DNA of 64,000 nucleotides from Campylobacter sp. MIT 99-7217 (GTDB taxonomy: Bacteria > Campylobacterota > Campylobacteria > Campylobacterales > Campylobacteraceae). The DNA lies in contig NZ_QHLJ01000003.1 in NCBI RefSeq assembly GCF_006864365.1, positions 62,001 to 126,000 of the forward strand, in the 5' to 3' direction. The first letter of the stretch is position 1. Every line of letters begins with the position of its first letter. The notes under the pieces are model-generated. The model made no database searches, had not been told where the DNA came from, and was given only the letters and a program-made list of their open reading frames with translations. This document shows, one piece after another, positions 43,751-55,313 of this stretch. The position numbers and the translations under genes are program-made.

Positions 43751-45598
43751 TCAAGATTTATCTTCATCTTCGTATGATTGTAAAGACTTATAGATAATAT
43801 CCTTTCTCTTATGTAAATCTTCTTGAAAGATCAGTAGCCACTCTTTATAAGCATTGATATAATGAAGCAAGTGATATTTCTCATCTATAAGTTTAAGACT
43901 TAACACCTTGCTAATCATCACACCTCTTTGAAAAAAGCAAGCTTTAAAAATAATATCGCCAAGTAAGCTGTCTTTGCTTATTTGTTCGTTGAAATTTTCT
44001 ATACTTATGACTACATTTTGCAAGAAATTTAGGGGCAAATCTTTATTTGCATTTAAAACATTTTCAAGCATATCATGTAAGGAGTTGGAATTTTGCAAAA
44101 AATACTCTAAAATTTGGCTATCTTCTTTTAAATTCTCTATAAATTTAGATAAAAGTCTATCTGATCTGTTCTTAGTTAAAGTTTTTATAGGAGGAAAATA
44201 AGGCTTTTTATCCCTCAAAAGTCTTTCACAACATTCTTTAAAACTTAACTCCTCAGTCCAAGCTATCCTAGCTCCTCCCTCTGTTGCATTGATAAAATGA
44301 GCTTTGTCTTGATAATTAGCTAAGAAAAACTCAAGCTTTATTCGGTAATGATTCCACGATACATGTGTTAAAACTTCTTTTTTTCCACCATAAGCTAGGG
44401 TTTTTATCTTTTGAACTTGTATTTCTCTTTGTGAATGCTCACTATAAGCATAACCCTTTGCATGCGTTCTTCCATCTTCATCAAAGGCTAAATCTTGTCC
44501 TATCATGATGATATTTTTAAAACCAAGCTCTAAGGCTATTGCATAAGCTGCATGAGAAACCATAGTTCCAGTATCCAAATACCCAAAATCATTTAGCTTA
44601 AAACGCCTACACACATCATCTGATCTTAAAATCAAGCATTTGTGATTAAGAGCACAAACCAAATCAGGATGCGTCGCAGTAGATAATAAACACAAATAAT
44701 CCCTCTTTAAATCAGGATCAAAAAATTTCAAAGCCCTATTCGTATGATCAATATTTAACACATAATCAGGCTTAATGCCTGCATTTTCCATGCTTTTCAA
44801 AGCACCATCAGCAACAAAAATCACAAGCTTATCTTGATATTTTGCAAGTAAATCAAGCTGTTTGGCAAGCGAGGGACCAGCACTCACAACCACAGCATTT
44901 TCAAATTTATTCTTTCTCTGGCTTAAAAGCCTTTGAAAAGGGATATTTTCAAGCATGGCTGGGGTGTTAAGTAAGATATGTTCATAAGAGGTAAAATACA
45001 AAGACTTATGTTTAAGAAAAGGACTTGATACCAAAAAAATGCATTCCTTACAAAACTCATCAGCTAGTAAGTATTTTTCTTTATAAAAGTTCTCATAATA
45101 AAAATTAGTGATAAAAAGTTCATATAAACTTAAATATTCTATATTGTTTTTATGGTCAAAAAGCATTAAAGCTTGTATTTGTCTCTTATCTTCTTGCATA
45201 TCTAAGATATGAATACTTCCTTGTGAAAGTTCCTTACTTAGATCAACCACGCTTAAAGCTAAGGCAATAAGCTCTAATTCTTCCTCAAATACAAAAATAC
45301 GGCTATAATGCCCCCCCCCATGAGCTAAATTTTGAAGCAAAAGACCATTACCTATACCATAAAGGAAAAGAATAGGATATCTAAAACTCGCATGAAGAAT
45401 TTTTTGCTCAAAAAAAGTTAGTTCATCGGCTAAATTCTCATAAAAAAAGCTTTGTTTTTTCTTATCAAAGATATTGTTATGTTCATCAAGAAAAAAACGA
45501 GTAAAACCTCTATCAAGCAAAACAAGCAACTTTTGAGCTAAGGGTTTGTTTGTCCCACTTGCTAGGGCATTGATATTGTTTTGCAAGATAGTATTCAT
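43751..45598 (-). CDS. DUF115 / motility accessory factor (Maf)-like glycosyltransferase, phase-variable
   Basis: The 615-residue protein carries the DUF115 (MptE-like) core of flagellar Maf proteins: AVVVSAGPSLAKQLDLL (near 235-251), FVADGALKSMENAGIKPDYV (near 260-279), LDTGTMVSHAAYAIALELGFKNIIMIGQDLAF (near 346-377) and HAKGYAY. Maf proteins in Campylobacter add nonulosonic acids to flagellin. A run of nine G bases encodes Gly94-Gly-Gly96, so length changes would switch the frame; as given the gene is intact. It lies between murC and a nitrilase-like gene, away from any visible flagellin glycosylation cluster. The acceptor could be another protein. Confidence 0.85.
   Translation of the reverse strand: MNTILQNNINALASGTNKPLAQKLLVLLDRGFTRFFLDEHNNIFDKKKQSFFYENLADELTFFEQKILHASFRYPILFLYGIGNGLLLQNLAHGGGHYSRIFVFEEELELIALALSVVDLSKELSQGSIHILDMQEDKRQIQALMLFDHKNNIEYLSLYELFITNFYYENFYKEKYLLADEFCKECIFLVSSPFLKHKSLYFTSYEHILLNTPAMLENIPFQRLLSQRKNKFENAVVVSAGPSLAKQLDLLAKYQDKLVIFVADGALKSMENAGIKPDYVLNIDHTNRALKFFDPDLKRDYLCLLSTATHPDLVCALNHKCLILRSDDVCRRFKLNDFGYLDTGTMVSHAAYAIALELGFKNIIMIGQDLAFDEDGRTHAKGYAYSEHSQREIQVQKIKTLAYGGKKEVLTHVSWNHYRIKLEFFLANYQDKAHFINATEGGARIAWTEELSFKECCERLLRDKKPYFPPIKTLTKNRSDRLLSKFIENLKEDSQILEYFLQNSNSLHDMLENVLNANKDLPLNFLQNVVISIENFNEQISKDSLLGDIIFKACFFQRGVMISKVLSLKLIDEKYHLLHYINAYKEWLLIFQEDLHKRKDIIYKSLQSYEDEDKS
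45311..45319 (-). repeat. G9 homopolymer tract in the DUF115 gene
   Basis: Nine C bases on the plus strand are nine G in the coding strand, at codons 94-96. In this AT-rich genome such tracts are the hallmark of slipped-strand phase variation. The G9 length keeps the frame open (ON). Confidence 0.85.
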
Positions 45599-45609
45599 GC
45601 TTTTCCTTA

Positions 45610-46407
45610 CTAAGCTTTTGAATGTTTTTTTATAAGCTTTTCAAAGCCCCATAATTTTCTTGCTTCATCTGCTTTACTAGGCTCAATGATAAGCATTTCT
45701 TCCTTATCGCCAAGCTTATCAACAAGCTCTGCATAAGCATTAATAAAAAAAGTATCCCCGTAAAAATACCATTCTTGCTCACTATGTGGGGTTTTTAAAG
45801 TTCCTATGCGGTTTATCCTAAGGATATTTACAGAATTTAAAAAAGCTCTAGTTTTTAAAAGCTCAAGCCATCTTTGCTGAGAATTAAACGCACAAGCACA
45901 AGGCACGATGACAAGATCTACTTTCTTAGCTCTTACTTCTTGCCAAAACTCATCAAAATGCACTTCAAAACCAAACATTAAAGCACATTTAAGTTCATTA
46001 TAAGAAAAAGTAAAAAGTTTTAATTTTTCACATTTGTTAGAAAAAAATTTTTCCTCATTCCAATGCTCATAAGGCATTAAAATTTGCTGTTCATAGCTTT
46101 TTATGCCATTTTGATCTACACTTAAACAAAGCTTTTTAAAAGATCTTGCCCCAACTTCCACAAAGGGTGCGAGAATTTGAAGCTCGTATCTTTTTGCAAG
46201 CTCTATAAGGCTTTCTTTTTTGCTTAAACTTTGTTCTTTTATCATGGTGCGAGGCATACTCAAAAGCTCTGTAAAAAAGCTATTTAACACATATTCGCCT
46301 AAAACAACAAGCCTAGCGTCATTATCCCTTGCGATCTTAAGATAATAATCAAGCCTTGAATTACTCAAAGAAAGTGTTGGAAGCTGTAAAGCAGCGATTT
46401 TACTCAT
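45610..46407 (-). CDS. Carbon-nitrogen hydrolase (nitrilase superfamily)
   Basis: The 265-residue protein has parts of the nitrilase Glu-Lys-Cys triad layout: [12 protein letters not shown] (Glu near 38), [12 protein letters not shown] (Lys near 133 or nearby) and [14 protein letters not shown] (Cys near 168). The start is the ATG at 46407 ([10 protein letters not shown]) with GGAG seven bases upstream; an upstream TTG would add six residues. It follows xseB closely and precedes the DUF115 gene by 11 bases. Substrate unknown; from memory it equals C. jejuni Cj1056c. Confidence 0.82.
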   Translation of the reverse strand: MSKIAALQLPTLSLSNSRLDYYLKIARDNDARLVVLGEYVLNSFFTELLSMPRTMIKEQSLSKKESLIELAKRYELQILAPFVEVGARSFKKLCLSVDQNGIKSYEQQILMPYEHWNEEKFFSNKCEKLKLFTFSYNELKCALMFGFEVHFDEFWQEVRAKKVDLVIVPCACAFNSQQRWLELLKTRAFLNSVNILRINRIGTLKTPHSEQEWYFYGDTFFINAYAELVDKLGDKEEMLIIEPSKADEARKLWGFEKLIKKHSKA

Positions 46408-46572
46408 CGATTTGCTCCACTTCAAGCCTTGCTTTTTCTAAAATTTCTCTTGCTTCTTTGATATTTTTAAGTCCTTCTTTATAGATTTTTACACTATCAT
46501 CAAGGCTAAGCTCATTGTTATTAAGCTTTTCAAGAGCTTCGTTAGCTTTTTTACATTTTTCTTCAAAACTCA

Positions 46573-46573
<1 letters not shown>
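46400..46573 (-). CDS. xseB: XseB, exonuclease VII small subunit
   Basis: This 57-residue, nearly all-helical protein reads [20 protein letters not shown] and then [16 protein letters not shown], the family pattern LE-xx-L-xxx-E-LSLD-xx-YKEG. XseB binds XseA to form exonuclease VII. Its ATG overlaps the guaB stop (TAATG) and its end overlaps the next gene by eight bases. The large subunit is not in the window. Confidence 0.88.
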
Positions 46574-48027
<1,454 letters not shown>

Positions 48028-48093
48028 CTATCCTCCTTAAAGCTTAAATTTTATTATTATAGCCTATTTGCATTGCTTAAAGGTTTCAAAAGC

Positions 48094-49461
48094 TCAGGCA
48101 TTTTTTATTATATTTTCTAAACTCAATGCCCCATCAAGTAAGCTTTGCTCATCAAAGGCCTTGCAAAGAAGCTGAGCTGAGATATTAAGCCCTTCCTTAT
48201 CCTTAGCAATAGGCACAGAAATAGCCCCAAGTCCTGCAAGATTTGCAGAAATTGTATAAATATCTTCTAAATACACCTGCATAGGACTTTTTTTACTCTC
48301 AAAGCCAAAGGCTGTGGTAGGACTTACAGGCATAAAGATAAGCTCACCTTCTTTAAAAAGCTCCTCATACTTAGCTCTTATCAAGGCTCTTGCCTTTAAG
48401 GCCTTGATATAATAAGCATCATAATAGCCACTACTTAGCACAAAAGAGCCTAGCAAGATCCTTCTTTTAACCTCCTCGCCAAGGCCCTGAGATCTGGTAT
48501 TTACATATAAATCCTTAAGATTTTTAAAATCCCTCGCCCTTTGTCCGTAGCGAATGCCGTCATACCTGCTTAAATTCGCACTTGCTTCAGCTGTAGCGAT
48601 GATATAATAAGCTGCTATGTCATATTTAAAATCAAGTAAGTTTTTATAAATTATGCTATGTCCTGCTGCTTTTAGCATATCAACTGCTTTTAAAAGAGCC
48701 TTTTTTACCTCCTCGCTTGCCTCATTTATGTAATTTTCAATAACGATAATATTAAAGTTCTTATTTGCATTTAACTTTGGGGCTGTTTTGATAAAATCAA
48801 GCTTAGCACTGGTGCTATCTTTTTCATCGTGTCCTGCAATAGCATCATACAAAAGGGCTGCATCTTCGACACTTCTAGCTAAAACCCCGATTTGATCTAA
48901 GCTTGAAGAATACGCTGCAAGGCCGTATCTGCTCACTCTGCCATAACTTGGCTTAAGACCCACACAGCCACAAAAAGCAGCTGGCTGGCGAACTGATCCT
49001 CCTGTATCACTTCCTAGACTTGCTAAGGCTAAGCCACTAGCCACAGCAGCAGCACTTCCTCCGCTACTTCCGCCAGGAGACTTGCTTAAATTTAAAGGAT
49101 TAAGGGTTTTGCCATAACATGAAGTAGCCGTAGAACTTCCCATAGCAAATTCGTCCATATTGGTGCGTCCAAAGGGCACAAAACCATTTTGCTTTAAATT
49201 TACAATGGCTGTCGCATCATAAGGGGCGATGTAGCCTTGCAAGATCTTACTCGCACAAGTTAGCTCCCAGCCCTTAACGCTGATATTATCCTTAATAGCA
49301 ATAGGAACTCCGCTTTCTTCAACCTCGCTCAAAGGCTCTGCTAAAAACTGCTCGACATAAGCTCCAAGCTCTTTTTGCTTTAAAGCTCTTAAATTTAGCT
49401 CTTTTTTAAGCTCTTTTAGTTCTTCTTTTGAGTATGTTAAAGCCTCTTTTAAGCTTATCAT
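48094..49461 (-). CDS. gatA: GatA, glutamyl-tRNA(Gln)/aspartyl-tRNA(Asn) amidotransferase subunit A
   Basis: GatA releases ammonia for transamidation of misacylated tRNA. The 455-residue amidase has Lys in IAIKDNISVKG (near 57), and the Ser-cisSer region SPGGSSGGSAAAVASGLA (near 128-145) with LGSDTGGSVRQPAAFCG (near 149-165). Its ATG overlaps the stop of the upstream 34-residue membrane protein. gatB and gatC are elsewhere. Confidence 0.97.
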   Translation of the reverse strand: MISLKEALTYSKEELKELKKELNLRALKQKELGAYVEQFLAEPLSEVEESGVPIAIKDNISVKGWELTCASKILQGYIAPYDATAIVNLKQNGFVPFGRTNMDEFAMGSSTATSCYGKTLNPLNLSKSPGGSSGGSAAAVASGLALASLGSDTGGSVRQPAAFCGCVGLKPSYGRVSRYGLAAYSSSLDQIGVLARSVEDAALLYDAIAGHDEKDSTSAKLDFIKTAPKLNANKNFNIIVIENYINEASEEVKKALLKAVDMLKAAGHSIIYKNLLDFKYDIAAYYIIATAEASANLSRYDGIRYGQRARDFKNLKDLYVNTRSQGLGEEVKRRILLGSFVLSSGYYDAYYIKALKARALIRAKYEELFKEGELIFMPVSPTTAFGFESKKSPMQVYLEDIYTISANLAGLGAISVPIAKDKEGLNISAQLLCKAFDEQSLLDGALSLENIIKNA

Positions 49462-49562
49462 TTTCTTCCCTTTTTAATCAAAATAGCTAATATAAAACTA
49501 AGGCTAAAAATCACCACTATGGTGATGATTACTAGGCTAGTTGGTATTTCTTTTTCAAGCAT
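49458..49562 (-). CDS. 34-residue membrane protein between ileS and gatA
   Basis: The frame encodes [20 protein letters not shown] followed by [15 protein letters not shown] single membrane helix is flanked by an acidic start and a basic end, giving an N-out or N-in single-pass peptide. It starts eight bases inside the ileS end and its stop overlaps the gatA start (ATGA), so it is fully embedded in the operon. C. jejuni has a similar small gene at this place (Cj1060c, from memory). Function unknown. Confidence 0.75.
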   Translation of the reverse strand: MLEKEIPTSLVIITIVVIFSLSFILAILIKKGRK

Positions 49563-52314
49563 TTAGCACCTCTTTACAGCGAGTACAAGGCTCATTTTCT
49601 GCCTTTGCTTTAAATTTCCAACACCTAGGACACTTACACTCCCTTGTTCTTACAAGCTTAAATTTAAGATCTCCTACGCTAAATTCAGCCAAGGCTTCGC
49701 TATTTTCATCAAGGCCTTCAATCTTGCTTACCAAAAACCAATCCTCAAGCTCATCTAAATCATAGCTTAAAAGCTCTTTTGATGAGCTTTGAAGGCTTAA
49801 TTCTAAAGTGGATTTAATCTTTTTTTCCTTTTTAAGAGCGTCAATTTGCTCTAAGAACTTTTCCCTACTTTCAAGCAAAAGCTCGCTATCTTCTTTAAAT
49901 TCATATTCTAGCTCTTCTTCAAAGACTAAATCAAAGACATCATTTGCCCTGCCCTTGATGATGGGATTACAATGCCCTAAGGCCTCATCTACAGTGTAAG
50001 TAAGGCTTGGAGCAAGTAAAATAAGCAATCTTTTAGCAATTAAAGCCATAGCAGATTGTGCGGCTAGTCTTTTTTCAGAACTCTTAGCCTCACAATAAAG
50101 CCTATCTTTGCATACATCAAGATAGATCCCACTTAAATCGCTAGTTAAAAAATTTAAAAGAGCATTAAAGCCCTTGGCGTATTCGTAATTATCAAAGCCT
50201 TGCTTAACCTCTTTAAAAAGCTTGCTTGCACGAGCTAAGATCCACTGATCTAAAAGCTTAAAATGCTTTGTTTCTAAGAACTCTAAATCATTAGTATTAG
50301 CAAGTAAAAATCTTATGGTATTTCTTATTTTTCTATATTGCTCGGCAACTTGTTTTAAGATATTTTGAGATATTTTTAAATCACTTGTAAAATCACTTAG
50401 CAAGATCCAAAGCCTTAAAATTTCAACCCCATAATCTCTTGCAATATCCTTAGGATCAATCACATTACCCTTGCTCTTGCTCATTTTTTGACCCTTTTCG
50501 TCTATGGTAAAGCCGTGGGTTAAAATAGCCTTATAAGGAGCCTTTTCATTCACCGCACAGCTTAGCAAAAGCGAGCTTTGAAACCAGCCTCTGTGCTGAT
50601 CGCTTCCCTCTAAATACATACTTGCAGGAAAATCCCCAGCCTCGTAATTTTTAGCCCTTAAAACCCCGTTCCAAGTACTTCCACTATCAAACCACACATC
50701 CAAAATATCATAAATTTTTTCTAATTTTGAGGGATCGTATTTTAAATGAGCTGGCAAAAGCTCTTCTGTGCTAAGCTGCCACCAAGCATCAGCTCCTTGT
50801 TTTTCAAAAATATTAGCAATATGCTCTAAAAGCTTCTCATCTAAGATAAGCTCCCCGCTTGTTTTATCCTTAAAAAAGGCTATTGGCGTTCCCCAAGCCC
50901 TTTGCCTTGAAATACACCAATCAGGGCGTTTTTGCACCATAGAGCCTATGCGTTTAATCCCGCTTTGAGGATAAAATTTAGTCTTTGAAATTTCATCTAA
51001 GGCAAGTTCTCTTAAGCTTTGTCCGCTTAATTTTTTCTCATCCATTGCGATAAAATATTGCTTAGTAGCTCTAAAAATCACAGGCTTATGTGTCCTCCAG
51101 CAAAAGGGATATGAGTGTATAAATTTAGAACTAGAAAGTAAGTTTTTACCCAAAAGCTCTAAAATTCTCTCATTAGCCTTAAAGATATGAAGTCCTATAA
51201 ACTCATCAAGCAAGGATTCTGGCATAAGCTTTTCAGTTCTTAAAGTCTCATCATAAAGCCCCCCATCATCAACAGGCATGATCATTTTTATATCATATTT
51301 TAAACAAGCATAATAATCATCCTCGCCGTGTCCTGGAGCAGTATGCACAAGCCCTGTGCCTCCGTCCATCAAAACATGCTCACCTAAAATAAGCCTTGAA
51401 CTTCTTTGATTAAGAGGATTGATAGCATTTAAATTTTCAAGCTCGCTTGCCTTAAATTCTTTCACGATCTCGCCCTTAGTAAGCTCTTTTTGAGCTAGGC
51501 TTTCAAGCAAGGGCTTAGCAAAGATTAGACCCTCCCTTGTTAAAACATAGCCTTCGTTTGGATTTAAGGCTATGGCTTGATTAGCTGGCAGGGTCCAAGG
51601 CGTAGTAGTCCAAATAACAGCAGCTGCCTTTGAAACCCCAAGCTTAGCACAAGAGCTCTCATCTAAATCAAAGGCCACAAAGATAGAATAATCCTCCTTA
51701 TCCTCATACTCAACCTCAGCTTCTGCCAAAGCTGATCTAGCAGCCCAGCTCCAAAAAACAGGCTTATGTCTTTGCACCAAAAGCCCCTTTTTAGCTAGTT
51801 CGCACAAGAGGCGGTAAATATCAGCTTCAAATTTAAAATCCATAGTGATATAAGGCCTGTCCCAATCAGCAATGACCCCAAGACTTTTAAACTCAGCTCT
51901 TTGAATGTCTATAAACTCCTCAGCGTGTTTTCTGCAAAGCTCTCTAAGCTCTTTTATGCTAAGTTCTTTTTTCTTAGCTGCTAGCTTAATTTCAACTTGC
52001 TGTTCTATGGGAAGACCGTGACAGTCCCAGCCCGGAGTAAAACGCACGGCTTCTGCGTTAAAATAATGCGTTTTTATAATGGTTTCTTTTAGGATCTTAT
52101 TCAGAGCATGACCTAGATGAATATGTCCGTTTGCATAAGGAGGGCCATCGTGCAAAATAAAGCTTTTTACAGCATCTTTTCTTTTGGCCTTCATCTTTTC
52201 ATAAGCGTAATTATCCTTAAACCATTTTTCAAAAATCTTTGGCTCGCCCTCGCTTAAATTTGCCCTCATAGCAAAGTCTGTATATGGCAAGAGCAAGGTA
52301 TCTTTATAATCCAT
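49555..52314 (-). CDS. ileS: IleS, isoleucyl-tRNA synthetase
   Basis: The 919-residue class I enzyme has the HIGH motif in [12 protein letters not shown] (near 60), KMSKS in [16 protein letters not shown] (near 595) and a C-terminal zinc site with CKCPRCWKF and CTRC. I place the start at the ATG at 52314 ([10 protein letters not shown]) because GAGG lies six bases upstream; a TTG at 52326 would add four residues but overlaps that site. It is the first gene of the minus-strand run to mutS2. Confidence 0.97.
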   Translation of the reverse strand: MDYKDTLLLPYTDFAMRANLSEGEPKIFEKWFKDNYAYEKMKAKRKDAVKSFILHDGPPYANGHIHLGHALNKILKETIIKTHYFNAEAVRFTPGWDCHGLPIEQQVEIKLAAKKKELSIKELRELCRKHAEEFIDIQRAEFKSLGVIADWDRPYITMDFKFEADIYRLLCELAKKGLLVQRHKPVFWSWAARSALAEAEVEYEDKEDYSIFVAFDLDESSCAKLGVSKAAAVIWTTTPWTLPANQAIALNPNEGYVLTREGLIFAKPLLESLAQKELTKGEIVKEFKASELENLNAINPLNQRSSRLILGEHVLMDGGTGLVHTAPGHGEDDYYACLKYDIKMIMPVDDGGLYDETLRTEKLMPESLLDEFIGLHIFKANERILELLGKNLLSSSKFIHSYPFCWRTHKPVIFRATKQYFIAMDEKKLSGQSLRELALDEISKTKFYPQSGIKRIGSMVQKRPDWCISRQRAWGTPIAFFKDKTSGELILDEKLLEHIANIFEKQGADAWWQLSTEELLPAHLKYDPSKLEKIYDILDVWFDSGSTWNGVLRAKNYEAGDFPASMYLEGSDQHRGWFQSSLLLSCAVNEKAPYKAILTHGFTIDEKGQKMSKSKGNVIDPKDIARDYGVEILRLWILLSDFTSDLKISQNILKQVAEQYRKIRNTIRFLLANTNDLEFLETKHFKLLDQWILARASKLFKEVKQGFDNYEYAKGFNALLNFLTSDLSGIYLDVCKDRLYCEAKSSEKRLAAQSAMALIAKRLLILLAPSLTYTVDEALGHCNPIIKGRANDVFDLVFEEELEYEFKEDSELLLESREKFLEQIDALKKEKKIKSTLELSLQSSSKELLSYDLDELEDWFLVSKIEGLDENSEALAEFSVGDLKFKLVRTRECKCPRCWKFKAKAENEPCTRCKEVLNA

Positions 52315-52387
52315 AGCTAACCTCAAATTTGAAAATTAAAAGACTAATTTTACTTTAAAATGCTTTAAATTTGACTTTAAATTTAGA

Positions 52388-52393
52388 TATAAT
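52388..52393 (+). promoter_or_regulatory. -10 promoter element of the CinA-like gene
   Basis: A perfect TATAAT lies 27 bases before the ATG at 52420, in the divergent gap with ileS. A weaker TAAAAT on the minus strand (52347-52352) may serve ileS. Confidence 0.5.
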
Positions 52394-52419
52394 TTGAGGA
52401 AAAAACAAGGAAATTTATA

Positions 52420-53508
52420 ATGAATCATCTCCTTTTTATCATCGGCGAAGAACTTGCTAACCATGAAATCTATCAATCCTACATTAAAAGGACATATAAA
52501 GAAAAATTTAAACAAATAAAAGATATAAAGATTTTAGAAAAAAATGATAAAAATTTACCCTTTATTCTTGGAAAACTATTTGCTGATTATGAATTTATAA
52601 GTATTTTCGTCGATAAGGAAGAATACCATATCACAACTAAAATCCTTGCCACGCTCAACGAAGATACCTTAGTGCTTCAAGATGAAATTCTTGTGCCTCA
52701 AAAAGCTCTAGAGTTTAGAAAAGATAGTTTTTTAACCCAAATTCAAAATTGTAAAATCAATGTCATCAGAACAGAAGTGGGCGATAAGCTACCAAGTTTG
52801 CTTGGAGAAATTCAAACAAAATTTGAATATTTTTATCTTCAAGATACAGATAAACAAGGTGCAAAAATTCTGCTTGAAACCTTATCAAAATCTTATGAAG
52901 TAAGTATTCAAACAAGTGAAATTTTGAAAAATCTCACGCTCGTAAAGGCTACGCAGTATCAGTTTGGAAAACTTCAAACTTTCTTACAAGCAACAAAAAA
53001 ACTTTTTGGAACAAAATTTATCTTAGGAGATAATTTACTAGAACTCATTGCAAACAAACTTCTTGAAAATGAGCTTAAAATTTCTTTTGCAGAAAGTTGC
53101 ACAGGAGGACTTTGTGCAAGTGAGCTTACAAAGATACATGGTGTGAGTTCTTGCTTTGAAGGATCTGTCATAAGCTATTCAAATCGTTTAAAACATGAGT
53201 GGCTAGGCATTAGCGAAAGTGTCTTAGAACATGGTGGAGAATATAGCGAAAAATGCGTGTATTTTATGCTTAAAGGGATTTTTAAAATTTCAAATTGTGA
53301 TTTTGCTCTTGCGACAAGTGGGGTTGTGGGGGAAAATGCTGACAAAGGCACTGCTTCAGGAACTGTTTATATAGGAGCTATGTATAAGGACGGCTCTTAT
53401 TTGCAAGAGTGTTTAAATTTGCAAGGAGATAGAGCTTTTATGCAAACTCAAGCTTGTATAGCCGTCTTTTCTTTGATGATGAAGCTAAAGCCTGAAATTT
53501 TTGAATAA
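52420..53508 (+). CDS. CinA C-terminal-like (PncC) protein with extra N-terminal domain
   Basis: The last 160 of 362 residues form a CinA/PncC domain: SFAESCTGGLCASELT (near 224-239), GSVISYSNRLKHEWLGIS and ALATSGVVGENADKGTASGTVYIG (near 290-313). PncC enzymes hydrolyse nicotinamide mononucleotide to NaMN. The first 200 residues lack the classical MoaB-like signature of full CinA (no PGP.. motifs seen) and seem divergent. From memory it equals Cj1062. It is divergent from ileS and followed by pgsA. Confidence 0.82.
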   Translation: MNHLLFIIGEELANHEIYQSYIKRTYKEKFKQIKDIKILEKNDKNLPFILGKLFADYEFISIFVDKEEYHITTKILATLNEDTLVLQDEILVPQKALEFRKDSFLTQIQNCKINVIRTEVGDKLPSLLGEIQTKFEYFYLQDTDKQGAKILLETLSKSYEVSIQTSEILKNLTLVKATQYQFGKLQTFLQATKKLFGTKFILGDNLLELIANKLLENELKISFAESCTGGLCASELTKIHGVSSCFEGSVISYSNRLKHEWLGISESVLEHGGEYSEKCVYFMLKGIFKISNCDFALATSGVVGENADKGTASGTVYIGAMYKDGSYLQECLNLQGDRAFMQTQACIAVFSLMMKLKPEIFE

Positions 53509-53596
53509 AAACCCTATCACGAAAACAAAGCTCAATTTACCAAAAATTCAATCTTTTTTGCTAAAATCCTAACTTCAAATCAATCTAAGGTCCTTG

Positions 53597-54130
53597 ATGA
53601 ATTTACCTAATCTCTTAGCCTGCATTCGCATGGTTTTAGCTCCTTTGCTCTTTTTTTTGATGACCTATCATTTTGCAAATATTCATCAAAGCTGGATAAA
53701 TTATTTTACAGCCTTAACCTTTTCTGTCGCTGCTTTAACAGATTTTTTTGATGGTTTTATCGCTAGAGCTTGGGGACAAAAAACTAAACTTGGTGCTATA
53801 CTTGATCCCTTAGCTGATAAAATGCTTGTTTTAGCGGCTTTTTTGGGCTTGTTGATCTTAGATAGAGCAAATGCTTGGATCATCTATCTTATCTTGGTTA
53901 GAGAGTTTTTTATCACAGGTTTTCGTGTTGTCATGGTAAGCGAAAATTTAGATGTGAGTGCTTCTTTTGCTGGAAAACTAAAAACAGCCTTTCAAATGAG
54001 TGCTATTATCTTTTTGTGTATGGACTGGTTTTTAGGACAAGGTCTTCTTTTCATCGCCCTTATTTTAACGCTTTATTCAGGTTTTGAATATATCCTTGCT
54101 TATCTTAAACACCTAAAGGCAAAGTCATGA
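53597..54130 (+). CDS. pgsA: PgsA, CDP-diacylglycerol-glycerol-3-phosphate 3-phosphatidyltransferase
   Basis: PgsA makes phosphatidylglycerophosphate. The 177-residue protein has several membrane helices and the CDP-alcohol signature DGFIARAWGQKTKLGAILDPLADK near residues 51-74, with D-G-xx-A-R and the paired Asp residues. The ATG at 53597 is preferred (AAGG six bases upstream) over the preceding TTG. It overlaps rseP by four bases. In C. jejuni rdxA and other genes lie between Cj1062 and pgsA; here the gap is 88 bases. Confidence 0.93.
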   Translation: MNLPNLLACIRMVLAPLLFFLMTYHFANIHQSWINYFTALTFSVAALTDFFDGFIARAWGQKTKLGAILDPLADKMLVLAAFLGLLILDRANAWIIYLILVREFFITGFRVVMVSENLDVSASFAGKLKTAFQMSAIIFLCMDWFLGQGLLFIALILTLYSGFEYILAYLKHLKAKS

Positions 54131-55236
54131 AATCTTTATTATTTTTACTAAGCATACTAGCAATAGGCATGTATTTTTATTCATTTGAGTTTTTGATCAC
54201 GCTTTTAGTGATTTCTTTTTTGATCTTTTTTCATGAGCTTGGACATTTTTTAGCCGCAAAATCCTTAGGTGTTAAGGTAGAAGTCTTTAGTATAGGCTTT
54301 GGAAATGCCCTTGTGGAGAAAGAATTTAAAAACACCAAATACCGCCTATCAGCCCTACCCTTTGGAGGTTATGTCAAGCTCAAAGGACAAGAGGACTTAA
54401 ATCCAAGCAAGCAAGTATTCGAAAAGGATAGTTACAGCGTCTTAAGTCCTTTACAAAAAATTTATATTTTATTTGCAGGTCCTTTTTTTAATATCTTCTT
54501 AGCCTTTTTACTCTTTATATGTATAGGTTTTCTAGGCACTTTAAAGCCAGCTTCTGTTGTTGGGGGTTTTAGCGAAAAAAGTGCAGCCTTTGAAGCAGGC
54601 ATTAGAGCAAATGATGAGATCGTAAGTATCAATGGGGTTTTAACCCCAAGCTTTGATACCATAGCTCCTCTTGTTAAAGATACAAATTTACTTATCGAGG
54701 TAAAAAGAGCTGGGGAAATTTTACATTTTAATGTTACGCCAAACATAGGCGAGGCTTATAATGACTTTGGTCAAAAGATACAAAAACCCCTACTTGGCAT
54801 AGCACCAAGCACGCAAAGAGTGATGATCTATCACACAGGGCTTGATAGTTTTAGCTATGCCTTTAAAGAAAGTTTAAATACCTCAAGCCTTATACTTAAG
54901 GGTCTTTTAAAGCTCATTAATGGAGAAATTGAAGCTAAAAATTTAGGCGGAGTTATTTCTATAGTTGATATCACTTCAAAAGCAAGTTCTATAAGTCTTT
55001 CGACCCTGTTTTTTATCACGGCTCTTATTTCTATAAATCTTGGCTTACTCAACCTCCTACCTATCCCTATGCTTGATGGAGGACATATTTTATTTAATCT
55101 CTATGAGCTTTGCTTTAAAAGAAAAGTACCGCCAAAAGCCTTTGAATACCTAAGCTATACAGGTTTAGCCTTGCTTTTAAGTCTTATGATCTTTGCTACT
55201 TATAATGATATCATGCGTTTTGCAACACAAAATTAA
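54127..55236 (+). CDS. rseP: RseP, site-2 membrane metalloprotease
   Basis: RseP cleaves membrane-embedded substrates such as anti-sigma factors or signal peptides. The 369-residue protein has the zinc site HELGH in LIFFHELGHFLAAK (near 34-47), a PDZ domain (near 140-215), and NLLPIPMLDGGHILF (near 309-323), which gives the third zinc ligand Asp. Membrane helices lie near 5-30, 115-135, 290-310 and 345-365. It overlaps pgsA by four bases. Confidence 0.95.
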   Translation: MKSLLFLLSILAIGMYFYSFEFLITLLVISFLIFFHELGHFLAAKSLGVKVEVFSIGFGNALVEKEFKNTKYRLSALPFGGYVKLKGQEDLNPSKQVFEKDSYSVLSPLQKIYILFAGPFFNIFLAFLLFICIGFLGTLKPASVVGGFSEKSAAFEAGIRANDEIVSINGVLTPSFDTIAPLVKDTNLLIEVKRAGEILHFNVTPNIGEAYNDFGQKIQKPLLGIAPSTQRVMIYHTGLDSFSYAFKESLNTSSLILKGLLKLINGEIEAKNLGGVISIVDITSKASSISLSTLFFITALISINLGLLNLLPIPMLDGGHILFNLYELCFKRKVPPKAFEYLSYTGLALLLSLMIFATYNDIMRFATQN

Positions 55237-55259
55237 TCTTTGTTTATAGTGTAGAAATA

Positions 55260-55288
55260 GTTCAAGGTGCTTATAAAACACCTTGAAC
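55260..55288. terminator. Hairpin between convergent rseP and the TonB-dependent receptor
   Basis: GTTCAAGGTG (55260-55269) and CACCTTGAAC (55279-55288) form a perfect ten-pair stem with a nine-base loop. It lies between two convergent stops (55236 and 55314). T runs are short on both sides, so it is a probable bidirectional terminator of moderate strength. Confidence 0.6.
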
Positions 55289-55313
55289 TTCAGTAAAGGA
55301 AAAACTCTTCGAT

